From assembly GCF_000023785.1 (NCBI RefSeq), contig NC_012982.1, positions 2,666,001-2,730,000 on the forward strand: 64,000 nt of DNA, given 5' to 3'. A model generated the notes under the pieces. The model did no database searches, had not been told where the DNA came from, and saw only the letters and a list, made by a program, of their open reading frames with translations. This document shows positions 26,596 through 36,582 of this stretch, in pieces. The position numbers and the translations under genes are program-made. Origin of the DNA: Hirschia baltica ATCC 49814. Its GTDB lineage: Bacteria; Pseudomonadota; Alphaproteobacteria; Caulobacterales; Hyphomonadaceae. Each line of letters begins with the position of its first letter. The stretch's first letter is position 1.

Positions 26596-27168
26596 TCACT
26601 CCATTAGTTTAGATTGATGGAAATCATCCACTTCACAAATTTCAATCCTCACCAATTTATTTGACAATTTTACACTGTCCTTAAAAACTTTGAAACCAGC
26701 CTGCTCATTGAGTTTATGAATTTTAAAATTCGCAACATCCGGCTCAACAATTACTCTCTTAGCTCCCCGATATTGGAAGAGAAAACTCAAGAGAACTTTG
26801 AAAACACATTGCGTGAATTTGGGAATATATTTCTTTGCAGGTGCAACCAAAATATGCATTCCAAAATCACCCGGTTTGCTTAGATAATGTTCCGCTATTT
26901 CTTCGCAAGCTGGATCATAAATTTCTGTCAGAAACATAGGGCTGTTATCTAGATACCCTAAATAAACTTTGGTTCCAATCGGTGCCATTATCGTTTTGTA
27001 TTCAGATTTAACTTTCTCCAATGTGGAATTGTTCAGCATCCAAAATTTGGCATATTCCATATTCACCCATGGATGAATGATCTCTGCGTCTTCTTCATTG
27101 TTGTACTCAACAAGGGAAAACATTCCAATTTCAGCGATTTCTATTTGATATTCAGAAAAAGAAGTCAT
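26596..27168 (-). CDS. GNAT-fold acetyltransferase, siderophore-biosynthesis type (IucB/AlcB-like)
   Basis: The 190-residue protein has the arrangement of Pfam Acetyltransf_8 enzymes that acetylate hydroxylated diamines in hydroxamate siderophore synthesis: I-H-P-W-V-N-M-E-Y-A-K-F-W near residue 30, a central I-Y-D-P-A-C and D-F-G-M-H-I-L-V, and the C-terminal R-V-I-V-E-P-D-V-A-N-F-K-I-H-K-L-N-E-Q-A-G-F block. No siderophore synthetase or hydroxylase is nearby, so it may work on another amine or be a relic. It stands alone on the minus strand with a GGAAGAAA site before the ATG. Confidence 0.72.
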   Translation of the reverse strand: MTSFSEYQIEIAEIGMFSLVEYNNEEDAEIIHPWVNMEYAKFWMLNNSTLEKVKSEYKTIMAPIGTKVYLGYLDNSPMFLTEIYDPACEEIAEHYLSKPGDFGMHILVAPAKKYIPKFTQCVFKVLLSFLFQYRGAKRVIVEPDVANFKIHKLNEQAGFKVFKDSVKLSNKLVRIEICEVDDFHQSKLME

Positions 27169-27281
27169 TTTGCGTTATATTTCTTCCGCTTTGCGTACTT
27201 AAATCGACAAATTTAGAAGCTTGCCCACACCAAAATAAGTGCAATTTTAGACTTCCAACTAAACACAGGCCATTGCCCGGA

Positions 27282-27983
27282 TCAAAAGCTTCTAGATACT
27301 CCGATAACAAGGTTGTCAAAATGCGTATTCAGTCCCATCTCACTTGAAAACTGATATTGCTCTCCCAATTCAAACTGTCTTAAATATCCCAGATGCGCCG
27401 ACATATCAGACGATACGCGGTATCTAATACGTGCCGCAAACTCCCCGTCAGTCATACCACTCACCTCTTCTTCATCGTCTTGCAGCGCAATATTGTATTC
27501 AAGTGCAGTTTGTAAATGCCAACGGGGGGATAGCTCTATTTCGTTTGAAATTATCCAACGACTAAACGACTTCTTCTCCTTGGATAGAAAATACATTGCG
27601 TCCAAATTAAAATTGAACGGCAGTGAAAAGTGTCCTCCTCCAAATGCGTATTCGATTATTTCGCCATCAACATAATCGAGCCTCACCCCCATAGAAATTT
27701 GTAGTTCGGGAGAGATAATTGAACGCAACTGCATCTTGCTTTCAACGTTATTGATACGTTCCAAGGCATCCACTTCCCCTTCCGCACTTGCGCTCCAAAC
27801 GGCTTTGCCTGACTCATATTCGACGAGCCCCTCGATAAACATCAAATTAGCATCATCAGCTAAACGTATTTCACTAAATACTGACGCTTCAATGGGAGTA
27901 TTCGAGAGATGATCTTCATTTGCCCATGCAGGTTCCACCCATCGGCCCACAGCAATTAATACACCCGTATTAAATAGTCTCAT
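27282..27983 (-). CDS. Small outer-membrane beta-barrel protein, possibly CopB-like
   Basis: The chosen ATG at 27983 follows GGAA at good distance and gives 233 residues starting with a signal peptide (M-R-L-F-N-T-G-V-L-I-A-V, ending near A-W-A-N). Alternating hydrophobic/polar strands and the terminal V-S-R-S-F indicate a beta barrel. The spacing of M-G-V-R-L-D, F-S-L-P-F-N-F-N-L-D-A-M-Y-F and I-R-Y-R-V recalls the C-terminal part of the copper-resistance barrel CopB/PcoB, but the His- and Met-rich metal segment is absent. No copA-like partner is near. It is divergent from the nylC-like gene. Confidence 0.55.
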   Translation of the reverse strand: MRLFNTGVLIAVGRWVEPAWANEDHLSNTPIEASVFSEIRLADDANLMFIEGLVEYESGKAVWSASAEGEVDALERINNVESKMQLRSIISPELQISMGVRLDYVDGEIIEYAFGGGHFSLPFNFNLDAMYFLSKEKKSFSRWIISNEIELSPRWHLQTALEYNIALQDDEEEVSGMTDGEFAARIRYRVSSDMSAHLGYLRQFELGEQYQFSSEMGLNTHFDNLVIGVSRSF

Positions 27984-28196
27984 TTCAGATTCCACCGACA
28001 CCATCAATTAGAAAGGTTGCTCATGAGCCTGATGAGAGTTCGGAACATTTTAAAGCTGATTTGATCGACGAGTGCGTTGCGCAAATAACACCACCCTCAT
28101 TCGAATTTGCATCTTTGTTGTGTTGCTTCATTGTAAGTAAATTCACACAGGACAGGCAAATGCTTGTCTTCCCCTTTGCAATGGAGTCACGATGAC

Positions 28197-29636
28197 ATGT
28201 CAAATTTAAAAAAAGCGAGCTACTTTAGCGCTTGCCTTTCAAGTCTTGGATTGTGCATGGCATGTGGGGTTGGACAAATTGCGTCGGCAGAACCAACACA
28301 ACAGACTAACCAATCACGTTCACAAGCCGAACTTCCGACGCTCATCAATGATGGCTTTGAAGATGCGTCTCGGCTGGAGTTTGATTGGCCCATGCTTAAT
28401 ATTGGTACCGGCCAATATGAAGACGGACCAACGGGTCTAACGGTTTTAAAATTTGGAAAAAAAGTCCATGCTGCTGTAGATGCACGCGGTGGTGGCCCGG
28501 GTACAATCAACTCTGAATTCTTAAATATTGGCTACTTGCACCCTGAACTAGATGCCATCGTTCTTGCCGGTGGGTCATGGTATGGTTTGGAAGCAGCCAC
28601 AGGTGTGATGACTGCCCTACTAGACGACGGTGAAACCAGTGGACATTGGGAAAATATAGGATTTGCAACAGGGTCAATCATTTATGACCTTGGTGGGCGC
28701 AGACTTAATGAAATCTACCCCGACAAACGCCTCGCTCAAGAAGCTTATCGCGCTGCCGAATCTGGCATTTTCCCAAGAGGCGCATACGGAGCAGGCAGAT
28801 CCGCTGTAAATGGTGGTATTTTCGGCTGCAACGCCAAATCAGGACAAGGTGCAGCCTTTAGACAAATTGGTGATGTAAAAATCGCAGTATTCACAGTTGT
28901 AAATGCTCTGGGTGTTGTGACGGACCGCGACGGAAATGTTGCCAATTGCTTCAAAGGACAAGATTGGCCCAAAGACCTTAAAGCAACGGATCTAATGCGC
29001 GGCGCACCTGATAGTTTGCGCCCAGACTGGAAAGCAACAGAATCCGAACCAGTTGAAAAAAAGAACACAACAGTCAGCGTGGTCGTCACCAACGTATCCC
29101 TTTCTCATGCAGAGCTTAAGAGACTTGCTGCTCAAGTGCACACATCTATGGGCCGAGCAATCCAACCATTTGCAACAGAATTTGACGGTGATGTGCTTTA
29201 CGCCGTTTCTACAGCCGAAATAGATGAAAGCATCGGTGCATCCATACCAAGTATGGAACTTGGCATCGTTGCATCAGAACTTATGTGGGACGCAATCCTC
29301 TCAACAACACCGCACGATCAACCCACACATGTTGCGCCGAATGAGAACGTTAAACTTAGCAAAAAAGCACTCAGTAAATTCGTTGGCACATATAACTTCA
29401 GCAATATTGCAGACCTTACAATAGAACTAGACGGTGACACCTTAATTGCCTCCGCAACAGGTGAACGCGATGTATTCGCGGTTAAAAAAGATCACCCTCT
29501 ACAATTGCTGCCTGTATCGAAAACTCAGTTCACAATACCAGCAGGAAGATATCCATTCAGTATAGAATTTAATGACGATCAAATAATTTTAAACTCGGGA
29601 CGCTGGGAACAAGTCGGCTCACGAATCTCAAAGTAA
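28197..29636 (+). CDS. P1-family (S58) N-terminal-nucleophile amidase, NylC-like, exported, with extra C-terminal domain
   Basis: The ATG at 28197 lies behind GGAG and gives 479 residues with a signal peptide to about residue 31 (ending I-A-S-A-E). The catalytic fold matches P1 peptidases such as DmpA and NylC (6-aminohexanoate oligomer hydrolase): [17 protein letters not shown] near 196-212 and the autocleavage site [11 protein letters not shown], where Thr291 would become the N-terminal nucleophile. Residues from about 375 on form an additional beta domain (S-K-F-V-G-T-Y...[12 protein letters not shown]) similar to DUF3471. It would cleave amide-linked oligomers in the periplasm or at the surface. 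The GCDH gene starts 28 bp downstream, so an operon is likely. Confidence 0.8.
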   Translation: MSNLKKASYFSACLSSLGLCMACGVGQIASAEPTQQTNQSRSQAELPTLINDGFEDASRLEFDWPMLNIGTGQYEDGPTGLTVLKFGKKVHAAVDARGGGPGTINSEFLNIGYLHPELDAIVLAGGSWYGLEAATGVMTALLDDGETSGHWENIGFATGSIIYDLGGRRLNEIYPDKRLAQEAYRAAESGIFPRGAYGAGRSAVNGGIFGCNAKSGQGAAFRQIGDVKIAVFTVVNALGVVTDRDGNVANCFKGQDWPKDLKATDLMRGAPDSLRPDWKATESEPVEKKNTTVSVVVTNVSLSHAELKRLAAQVHTSMGRAIQPFATEFDGDVLYAVSTAEIDESIGASIPSMELGIVASELMWDAILSTTPHDQPTHVAPNENVKLSKKALSKFVGTYNFSNIADLTIELDGDTLIASATGERDVFAVKKDHPLQLLPVSKTQFTIPAGRYPFSIEFNDDQIILNSGRWEQVGSRISK

Positions 29637-29664
29637 AAAAAGCATAAAATTTAGGGAGTATAGT

Positions 29665-30843
29665 ATGCCAAGTGTTCCAGAATTCGATTGGACTGATCCG
29701 CTTTCACTTAACGGACAATTCACAGAAGATGAAAAAATGATCCGTGACACTGCTCATAAATATGCGCAGGATAAATTGCTTCCCGGTATTGTTGAAGCAA
29801 ATAGAGAAGGTAAATTTGATCGGCACATCATGTCTGAAATGGGCGCATTGGGCTTATTGGGAGCCACCATACCTTCAGAATATGGCGGTGCCGAAGCCAG
29901 CCATGTTGCATACGGATTAATTGCCCACGAAGTTGAAGCGGTAGATTCTGGATATCGTTCTGCTCTCAGCGTTCAATCTTCTCTCGTTATACACCCTATT
30001 TATACCTATGGATCAGAAGCACAAAGGCAGAAATGGTTACCAGGATTAATATCTGGTGACCTTGTGGGTTGTTTTGGATTGACTGAACCAAATCATGGAT
30101 CAGACCCAAATTCCATGGAGACACGTGCCAAAAAGGTCGATGGTGGATACGAACTAAATGGCACAAAGATGTGGATCACCAACAGCCCCATCGCGGATGT
30201 ATTTGTAGTCTGGGGAAAACTGGATGGTGTAATACGCGGCTTCGTCCTTGAAAAAGGAATGGATGGACTATCTGCGCCTGAGATCAAAGGCAAACTAGCC
30301 TTACGAGCATCTATTACAGGTGAAATCGTAATGGACAGTGTCTTCGTGCCTGAAGACAATCTCCTACCAAACGCAAAAGGATTGTCAGGCCCCTTTGGAT
30401 GTCTAAATAAAGCTAGATACGGTATCGCTTGGGGCGCACTCGGCGCAGCCACAGCATGTTGGAGCACAGCAAGAGAATACACAATCGACCGCCAACAATT
30501 TGGTCGCCCGCTTGCTGCAAACCAACTCATCCAGAAAAAGCTAGCAGATATGCAGACTGAGATTTCAATTGGTCAGGCCGCATGTCTGCAAATTGGTCGC
30601 CTTCTAGATGAAAAGAAATGCCCTCCTACCGCTATTTCACTCATCAAACGGAACAGCGCTGGTAAAGCATTGGCAATCGCTAGAGAATGTCGAGACATGC
30701 TAGGAGGAAATGGAATCTCTGACGAATTCCATGTCATGCGCCACATGTGCAACCTAGAAGCTGTCAACACATATGAAGGAACTCACGATGTGCACGCTCT
30801 TATTTTAGGGCGCGCCATCACCGGAATTGCGGCTTTTGGTTAA
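29665..30843 (+). CDS. gcdH: Glutaryl-CoA dehydrogenase
   Basis: The 392-residue acyl-CoA dehydrogenase aligns block by block with mitochondrial and bacterial [19 protein letters not shown] near residue 94, [24 protein letters not shown], and [12 protein letters not shown] with the catalytic Glu. The Arg of the Y-R-S segment, which binds the distal carboxylate of glutaryl-CoA in human GCDH, is present. It oxidises and decarboxylates glutaryl-CoA to crotonyl-CoA with FAD. GGGAG precedes the ATG. It sits between the NylC-like amidase and a CoA-transferase. Confidence 0.94.
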   Translation: MPSVPEFDWTDPLSLNGQFTEDEKMIRDTAHKYAQDKLLPGIVEANREGKFDRHIMSEMGALGLLGATIPSEYGGAEASHVAYGLIAHEVEAVDSGYRSALSVQSSLVIHPIYTYGSEAQRQKWLPGLISGDLVGCFGLTEPNHGSDPNSMETRAKKVDGGYELNGTKMWITNSPIADVFVVWGKLDGVIRGFVLEKGMDGLSAPEIKGKLALRASITGEIVMDSVFVPEDNLLPNAKGLSGPFGCLNKARYGIAWGALGAATACWSTAREYTIDRQQFGRPLAANQLIQKKLADMQTEISIGQAACLQIGRLLDEKKCPPTAISLIKRNSAGKALAIARECRDMLGGNGISDEFHVMRHMCNLEAVNTYEGTHDVHALILGRAITGIAAFG

Positions 30844-30844
30844 A

Positions 30845-32080
30845 ATGACCAAAGGTGCATTATCAGGTTTAAAAGTCCTTGATTTAAGTCGTGTTCTAGC
30901 TGGTCCATGGGCCACACAATTGCTTGGAGATCTGGGTGCTGAGATTATCAAAATCGAGCGCCCAGAATCCGGCGATGATACACGCCACTGGGCCCCGCCC
31001 TATCAGACTTCGGCAGATGGTAAAAATCGCGAAGCATCATATTTTCTCAGCGCAAACCGAAACAAGGACTCGGTATGCATTGATATGTCGACTTCAACTG
31101 GCCAAAAATTGATACGTCAATTAGCTGAAAAAAGTGATGTTTTCATTGAAAACTTCAAAGTCGGCGGCTTAAAAAAATTTGGGCTTGATTACGAGACGCT
31201 ACAGAAAATCAATCCACGCTTGATCTACTGTTCTATCACAGGATTTGGGCAGACTGGCCCCATGGCCACTAGCCCTGGCTATGATTTACTTATCCAAGCG
31301 ATGGGTGGATTAATGAGCATAACGGGCCAAGCAGATGGTGAACCGACAAAAGTGGGCGTCGCATTGGTTGATATACTAACCGGTATGTATGCGGCTAACG
31401 CGATACAAGCGGCCATAATTGAACGACAAAGGTCGGGAATGGGCCAATATATTGATGTGGCTTTGTTGGATTGCCTTGTCGCATCATTAGCAAACCAAGG
31501 ACAAGCCTATCATGCAACAGGCAAGTCTCCCTCACGCATGGGAAATGCACACCCAAGTATTGCTCCCTACAGCCTATTCAACACCAAGGACGGTCACATT
31601 GTTATCGCAGTTGGAAACGACACCCAATTCCAAAATCTATGCATGGCAATTAACAAACCGGATCTTACCTCTGACATTCGCTTTCAAAAAAATATAGATC
31701 GCGTTCAACATAGAGATGCATTAACAACAGAGCTGAACAACGCTTTATCACTCCATACAACACAAGAATGGCTGCAAATACTGGCACATTGCGGTGTACC
31801 AATTGGCCCTGTGAACTCAATTGAAGAAATTTTCAATAACCCTCAACTGCACGATAGAGGAATGAAAGTTGACATATTGCATGATAATTTAGGCGTTATT
31901 CCGTCAACAGCTAATCCTGTAAAACTATCAAGAACCCCCGTTGAGTATAGAAATGCTGCTCCCATTTTAGGCAGTTCAACCGAAAAAGTGCTCAAAAAAG
32001 AGTTGCTTTATTCAGATGCAGAAATTAATGAGATGCTGAAGAGCGGTGATATACAGTCATTTAGCGAGCATGGTGACTAA
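30845..32080 (+). CDS. Class III (CaiB/BaiF) CoA-transferase, probably succinyl-CoA:glutarate
   Basis: The 411-residue protein starts at an ATG one base after the gcdH stop. It has the family III hallmarks: L-S-R-V-L-A-G-P-W-A-T-Q-L-L-G-D-L-G-A-E-I-I-K-I-E-R-P near residue 15, V-F-I-E-N-F-K-V-G, S-I-T-G-F-G-Q-T-G-P and P-G-Y-D-L-L-I-Q-A-M-G-G with the conserved Asp that carries the acyl group. Tight linkage to GCDH, as in glutarate degradation, makes glutarate activation the likely role; a distant dicarboxylate is possible. No separate ribosome site is visible, in keeping with coupled translation. Confidence 0.85.
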   Translation: MTKGALSGLKVLDLSRVLAGPWATQLLGDLGAEIIKIERPESGDDTRHWAPPYQTSADGKNREASYFLSANRNKDSVCIDMSTSTGQKLIRQLAEKSDVFIENFKVGGLKKFGLDYETLQKINPRLIYCSITGFGQTGPMATSPGYDLLIQAMGGLMSITGQADGEPTKVGVALVDILTGMYAANAIQAAIIERQRSGMGQYIDVALLDCLVASLANQGQAYHATGKSPSRMGNAHPSIAPYSLFNTKDGHIVIAVGNDTQFQNLCMAINKPDLTSDIRFQKNIDRVQHRDALTTELNNALSLHTTQEWLQILAHCGVPIGPVNSIEEIFNNPQLHDRGMKVDILHDNLGVIPSTANPVKLSRTPVEYRNAAPILGSSTEKVLKKELLYSDAEINEMLKSGDIQSFSEHGD

Positions 32081-32096
32081 ACAGCACCATTTGTCA

Positions 32097-32127
32097 CAAT
32101 TTTTACATCTGCCCCAAAAATTGTTTT
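32097..32127 (+). terminator. Possible weak terminator after the CoA-transferase
   Basis: An A/T-rich inverted repeat (CAATTTTT at 32097-32104, AAAAATTG at 32116-32123) is followed by four T residues. The stem is weak, so read-through into the TonB receptor is plausible. Confidence 0.45.
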
Positions 32128-32171
32128 AGAAACTAGCATCTTCATATCAATTAGTTAATCGGGGATATGAG

Positions 32172-34322
32172 ATGAAACGATCACTTCTATGGTCTGCTGC
32201 GGGTGTTATAGCAGCCAATTTATACAGTCCAGCAATGATGGCCTACGCTCAAGACGTGGAAGCCGGAGTAACTGCAGAAAACACAAAAACACTCTCAACT
32301 GTTGTTGTGACTGCACAAAAAAAAGCAGAACGCCTTATAGATGTTCCAATGGCCATCAAAGCTATTGGCGGTGAAGAACTAGAAAAACTTGGTGTCACTG
32401 ACATTCAAGAACTTTCATTTGCTGTTCCCGGTCTAACTATGCGTGAAGATGGTCCAGGAAGCTACACTGTCTTTCTACGCGGATTGGCAAACCAATCAGG
32501 TTCGGGTGCTTTGGTCGGCATGTATATGGACGAAATGCCCCTTACCCTAGGTGGATATGACCAATTAGCTCCAGTTGCTTTGGACTTTGAACGCGTTGAA
32601 GTGCTTAAAGGGCCACAAGGTACACTATACGGAGTTGGTGCAGCCGGTGGTGTTGTAAGATTCATCACAAACGACCCCAACCTCAACAAAGTTGAAGGCT
32701 CAATCGGAGGCGAAGTATATTCCGTATCAGATGGAGAAATGGGCTATACAGGCGAGCTTGTATTGAATGTTCCCCTCATCGAAAACAAATTGGCCTTTAG
32801 ATTAGCTGCTGCATATGAAGATGGTGGTGGATGGATCGACCAACCAGAAGCTGGCATTGAGGACGGGAACGGCACTGAACTCACGAATATTCGAGCAAAA
32901 TTGCTTTGGGTTCCAACAGACGACTTTAGCGCTAAAGTTACTGTTCAAACACATCGCGCCTCAACTGAGTTGGGAATGGGTTATGAAGAAGCTGACCGCA
33001 CAGTTGATGTAGGTCCAGACCGTAGCAAAGTCATGATCCCGAAAGAATTTGACTTTGATATCTACAATTTAGAAATGTCATATGATTTTGGTTTTGCTGA
33101 GTTAACATCTTCAACAACACAAGTTGAGCACGACCACCAATATCCATTTTCCTACATCCCAAGAGAAGGCAATTATTCATATGGGTTTGTTGAAGGAAAC
33201 GATGATCGCTTTGTAGAGGCTAGTCGTTTTTCTCAGGAAATCCGATTGTCAGATACAGAAGGCATGGTTGAGTGGACCGTTGGTGCATTCTATTCAGACT
33301 TAGAGCGCTCTTTGATTGCTGACTATGAGTATCTGTATGCTGTGAATGGAGACCTGAATGAAGGTGGCGGCGTTCTTTATGACGACCTTTATTATGGCTC
33401 TGCTGCAACCGCTGAATCCGTTTCAATATTTGCAGATGTAGAATTGAACCTTACCGATAAATTTGCTGTCGGTGTTGGTGCTCGTTACTTTGAAGAAGAT
33501 CAAACGAGCTTAATTGAATACGCACCAGGCACTGGAGTAGCTGAATCTGCTACATTTGATTCATTTGATCCTCGTGTGTACATGACATACAAATATGCGG
33601 ATGAGAAAACCCTATATGCCAGCATCGGTAAAGGCTTCAGAAGTGGTGGATTTAACGCCGCACCGTTTGATCCCTACGACCCTGAAGAAGTCTATACATA
33701 TGAGATAGGTACTAAGGGTGCAGCTGCTGACGGTAAAATTCAATTCGACATAGCGACTTTCTTCACTCAATACCAAGATATGATCAGAAGACGCCTCGTC
33801 CTTGTGGATGGTCAACTTCTAGGAGAATCTAGTAACATTGGTGAGGTAGAGATTTTTGGTGTTGAAGGTGGAATTGCGGTTAAACCAATAGAGCCACTGA
33901 CTATTAGCTTAAATGCGGCTTATTTAAACAGTGAAATCGTAGCAACAGACGCAACAGACCAAGTCAATAATGTTGGGGATGCCACCGATTACACACCAGA
34001 ACTAAGTGCGACTATCGGTATAAACTACGACTTTAACCTGGCTCCTGACATTCCAGGTTTCGCCCGCATAGACTACAACTACAGAGACGAAGTTACCTAT
34101 ATCGATCGTTCTAGTTTCTTCGAATCTGTTCTACCTCAAGCATCAGATAGTTTGAGCCTTTTAAATGCTCGCGTTGGGGTCACACTGAACGCGTTTGATT
34201 TGGAAATTTTTGCAACAAATCTAACCGATGAAAATGTATCAATTGATCCATATCAAGGTTGGGCCAACGCAAACAGAACTCAACCTCGCGTTATAGGTTT
34301 GAAAGCTAAGTACAACTTCTAA
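32172..34322 (+). CDS. TonB-dependent receptor linked to the glutarate/amide locus
   Basis: The 716-residue receptor starts at an ATG with GGGG upstream and a signal peptide ending near A-Y-A-Q-D. T-L-S-T-V-V-V-T-A-Q-K-K-A-E is the TonB box/plug start, followed by D-V-P-M-A-I-K-A-I, R-G-L, V-E-V-L-K-G-P-Q-G-T-L-Y-G and the barrel ending K-Y-N-F. It belongs to the smaller receptor group common in sphingomonads and hyphomonads that import aromatic or organic molecules. Its position after the CoA-transferase suggests it imports the compound broken down by this locus, perhaps an amide oligomer too large for porins; this is inferred. Confidence 0.93.
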   Translation: MKRSLLWSAAGVIAANLYSPAMMAYAQDVEAGVTAENTKTLSTVVVTAQKKAERLIDVPMAIKAIGGEELEKLGVTDIQELSFAVPGLTMREDGPGSYTVFLRGLANQSGSGALVGMYMDEMPLTLGGYDQLAPVALDFERVEVLKGPQGTLYGVGAAGGVVRFITNDPNLNKVEGSIGGEVYSVSDGEMGYTGELVLNVPLIENKLAFRLAAAYEDGGGWIDQPEAGIEDGNGTELTNIRAKLLWVPTDDFSAKVTVQTHRASTELGMGYEEADRTVDVGPDRSKVMIPKEFDFDIYNLEMSYDFGFAELTSSTTQVEHDHQYPFSYIPREGNYSYGFVEGNDDRFVEASRFSQEIRLSDTEGMVEWTVGAFYSDLERSLIADYEYLYAVNGDLNEGGGVLYDDLYYGSAATAESVSIFADVELNLTDKFAVGVGARYFEEDQTSLIEYAPGTGVAESATFDSFDPRVYMTYKYADEKTLYASIGKGFRSGGFNAAPFDPYDPEEVYTYEIGTKGAAADGKIQFDIATFFTQYQDMIRRRLVLVDGQLLGESSNIGEVEIFGVEGGIAVKPIEPLTISLNAAYLNSEIVATDATDQVNNVGDATDYTPELSATIGINYDFNLAPDIPGFARIDYNYRDEVTYIDRSSFFESVLPQASDSLSLLNARVGVTLNAFDLEIFATNLTDENVSIDPYQGWANANRTQPRVIGLKAKYNF

Positions 34323-34351
34323 ACTCCCTTCATTAGCAGTTGCATACTAAG

Positions 34352-34386
34352 GAAGTCCGGCTATTCAACTTAGCCGGGCTTCTTTT
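34352..34386 (+). terminator. Rho-independent terminator after the TonB receptor
   Basis: GAAGTCCGGCTA (34352-34363) and TAGCCGGGCTTC (34371-34382) form a 12-bp stem with one G-T pair and a 7-base loop, followed by TTTT. It ends the transcript that began at the nylC-like gene or at the receptor promoter. Confidence 0.9.
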
Positions 34387-34698
34387 ATGTTTAGATTACA
34401 AATGTGATTTGATACGATCTAGCCTACAAAAAACCATGCTATTCCATGTAGTCGCTCTTATCGTCAGTGCATTAAAGCCCGTAAGATAAAGCACATAACT
34501 TGTTGACTCCACTACTCTCAGCAACAACTTGGCTTTTCATTCCAAATGACGAAGAATGAATCAAAGGCCTAGCAATGTAAGATTATTCAGTTGGCGCATA
34601 TCGGTTGATAAAGCGATTGAAAGTCGACCGCTCTAATTCTCGATATCAAATTTTTGATTTAAGGGCGCTGCCTGCCCTCTTGGTGCCCGAACGACAAC
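34387..34698. other. Intergenic region without a recognised gene
   Basis: This 312-bp stretch lies between the receptor terminator and the convergent mono-haem protein. It holds a small inverted repeat (ATCAAA-TT-TTTGAT, 34645-34658) and, towards the mono-haem gene end, a short GC-rich repeat that may weakly terminate the minus-strand transcript. I see no ORF with a convincing ribosome site and no RNA gene. Confidence 0.6.
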
Positions 34699-35145
34699 TT
34701 AGCTATGCTCCGTTGCAGCATGACAAGCATTACAAGTGTCCATCAGAAAATCGTAAGCGTCTTCAAAACGACTCCACTGCCCACTATCGATGACCTCATC
34801 AATCTCTTTGATAGGTATATCGAGCATAGTTGCTAACTCAATTGCGTCCCAACCATTATAAGCATATGGCTCAGTTCGACCTTCTTTAATGTTACTTAAT
34901 GACTGTTGGATTTTCCAATTATACCATGACGCCAACTCACCATTTTCTGCAATCCCTGCAAAATATAGTTTTGTTGAATGAGTTTGCAGCTCATGCATAA
35001 CGTCAATTAACCGGTATTCCTTCAAATGCGTCACAGCATTTTCAGGCGTGGATCTTTCACCTTTTAGCATGAACACACCCCCAGCGAGCGCACTTCCACC
35101 AACAGCCAGAAGCACCCCCACTAGAAACGTTGAATTACTGTTCAT
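34699..35145 (-). CDS. Small mono-haem c-type protein, membrane-anchored or periplasmic
   Basis: The ATG at 35145, behind GAGGG, gives 148 residues; a TTG six codons earlier is less likely. A hydrophobic segment at 7-27 (F-L-V-G-V-L-L-A-V-G-G-S-A-L-A-G-G-V-F-M-L) is a signal anchor or signal peptide. The only haem motif is C-N-A-C-H at residues 138-142, near the C-terminus, preceded by helices, which recalls four-helix cytochrome c-prime-like proteins. The partner is unknown. It lies 60 bp downstream of the POT transporter on the same strand and may be read together with it. Confidence 0.75.
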   Translation of the reverse strand: MNSNSTFLVGVLLAVGGSALAGGVFMLKGERSTPENAVTHLKEYRLIDVMHELQTHSTKLYFAGIAENGELASWYNWKIQQSLSNIKEGRTEPYAYNGWDAIELATMLDIPIKEIDEVIDSGQWSRFEDAYDFLMDTCNACHAATEHS

Positions 35146-35205
35146 TGCGGATCGTGCCCTCAAGAAACATTTGCAAAATTAGCAAAGGCACGAGCACCCA
35201 AAAAT

Positions 35206-36582
35206 TTATTCAGCTCGAGCCATTTTATCCATAAAGGGTTTTAATAATACAATCAGCACTGCTCCAGATGAAACAATCCCACCATGTATCAGCCAAAACC
35301 ACTGAGGTGCCATTGTTTCATAAAGTTGACCTAGCCAACCGGACCCGAAACCACCGATAAATATAGCAAGATAGTACGATCCGATCATCATCGAATTAAC
35401 GGACGCTGGTGCCACACGCGAGATAAAGGACATAGCAACTGGTCCAATATACAAAAATCCAGTTCCACAAATACAGTGAAATATAAACGGCCAGAACATG
35501 TGAATGCCGGCATCCGAACTTGTCATCTCACCAATCACAAGCATCATAAAGGCTAAGCCAAAAATCAAACACCCAATTGCAATTTTAATCGAATCCTGAG
35601 GCTCATTGCCCAGTTTATTCTGTCGGCGCCAAAACCACAAAACAAGAGGTGCAGCTGCTAAGACGAACATAAAATCAAGAGACTGGAACCAAGTTACTGG
35701 AACTTCAAAACCGAAAATAAGCCGATTGACTTCGTCTTTGATCCAGAGCGGATAAACATTCCAAACTTGCGCCTGCGCCGTCCAATATAATGACGTGATG
35801 GCCAACATAATCAGAATAACAAAGATTGGTGCAAAATCTTCCTTTTTCAATTTACGTGCGGCTATAGTTTCGGAAGTAATTTTGCTTTTCGGCAAATGGC
35901 GGCTACCGGCAACATAAATTGCAAGCCCTACCAGCATCCCAATTCCAGCTATACCAAAACCATAATGCCAGCCATAAAGTTCGCCCAATGTCCCACAAAC
36001 GAGAGGCGCAATGGCCGCCCCCACATTTATGCTAAAATTGTAAATCGTGTATCCTGCATCACGCCTCTGATCTGAGGCTTCGTACAATTGCCCAACTTGC
36101 GCAGCGAGATTTCCTTTAAGGAAACCCGATCCGGCAATGAGAAACAATAAAGCAACAAGGAAAGAGACTTCAAAGGCCATAAGGAAATGCCCTATAGCCA
36201 TCAGCATTGCACCAATCATGACTGCGGCATGCTGACCGATAAATCTATCTCCTAGATACCCACCGATTACAGGAGAAAAATAAACTAACCCAACATATAT
36301 ACCGAAGGTCTGAGAGGCCAAAGCCTGAGTAGACATCGGTCCAAATATAGACTCAAGAAAAGACTGAAAAGCACCAAAACCGGCAACATTGCCAGAGTGC
36401 TCGGGCAAGAACAGGTGCGTCGCCATGTAAAGCACGAGCAACGCCTGCATTCCGTAAAATGAGAAACGTTCCCACGCTTCTGTAAAGACAATAAAACCCA
36501 AGCCCTTTGGGTGACCGATAAATGCCGTACCATCTGCGTTTTGCACGGCATTTTTTATGTTCGTTTCCGGTTCAAGCTGCAT
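35206..36582 (-). CDS. POT/PTR-family proton:oligopeptide symporter
   Basis: The 458-residue membrane protein shows the PTR2 signature E-x-x-E-R-F-x-x-Y-G at residues 35-44 (E-A-W-E-R-F-S-F-Y-G), the segment G-G-Y-L-G-D-R-F-I-G, and G-S-G-F-L-K-G-N-L-A-A-Q-V-G-Q-L-Y with the conserved Lys, then F-S-I-N-V-G-A-A-I-A-P. Some 12-14 membrane helices can be counted. POT carriers import di- and tripeptides with protons and also other small amide compounds. AGAGGGG precedes the ATG. In this locus it would move short amide oligomers through the inner membrane to the cytoplasmic NylB-like hydrolase; this is inference from neighbours. Confidence 0.9.
   Translation of the reverse strand: MQLEPETNIKNAVQNADGTAFIGHPKGLGFIVFTEAWERFSFYGMQALLVLYMATHLFLPEHSGNVAGFGAFQSFLESIFGPMSTQALASQTFGIYVGLVYFSPVIGGYLGDRFIGQHAAVMIGAMLMAIGHFLMAFEVSFLVALLFLIAGSGFLKGNLAAQVGQLYEASDQRRDAGYTIYNFSINVGAAIAPLVCGTLGELYGWHYGFGIAGIGMLVGLAIYVAGSRHLPKSKITSETIAARKLKKEDFAPIFVILIMLAITSLYWTAQAQVWNVYPLWIKDEVNRLIFGFEVPVTWFQSLDFMFVLAAAPLVLWFWRRQNKLGNEPQDSIKIAIGCLIFGLAFMMLVIGEMTSSDAGIHMFWPFIFHCICGTGFLYIGPVAMSFISRVAPASVNSMMIGSYYLAIFIGGFGSGWLGQLYETMAPQWFWLIHGGIVSSGAVLIVLLKPFMDKMARAE

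Noticed and set aside
30093-30530. 145-codon frame antisense to gcdH
   Set aside because: A shadow of the GCDH reading frame with no family features.
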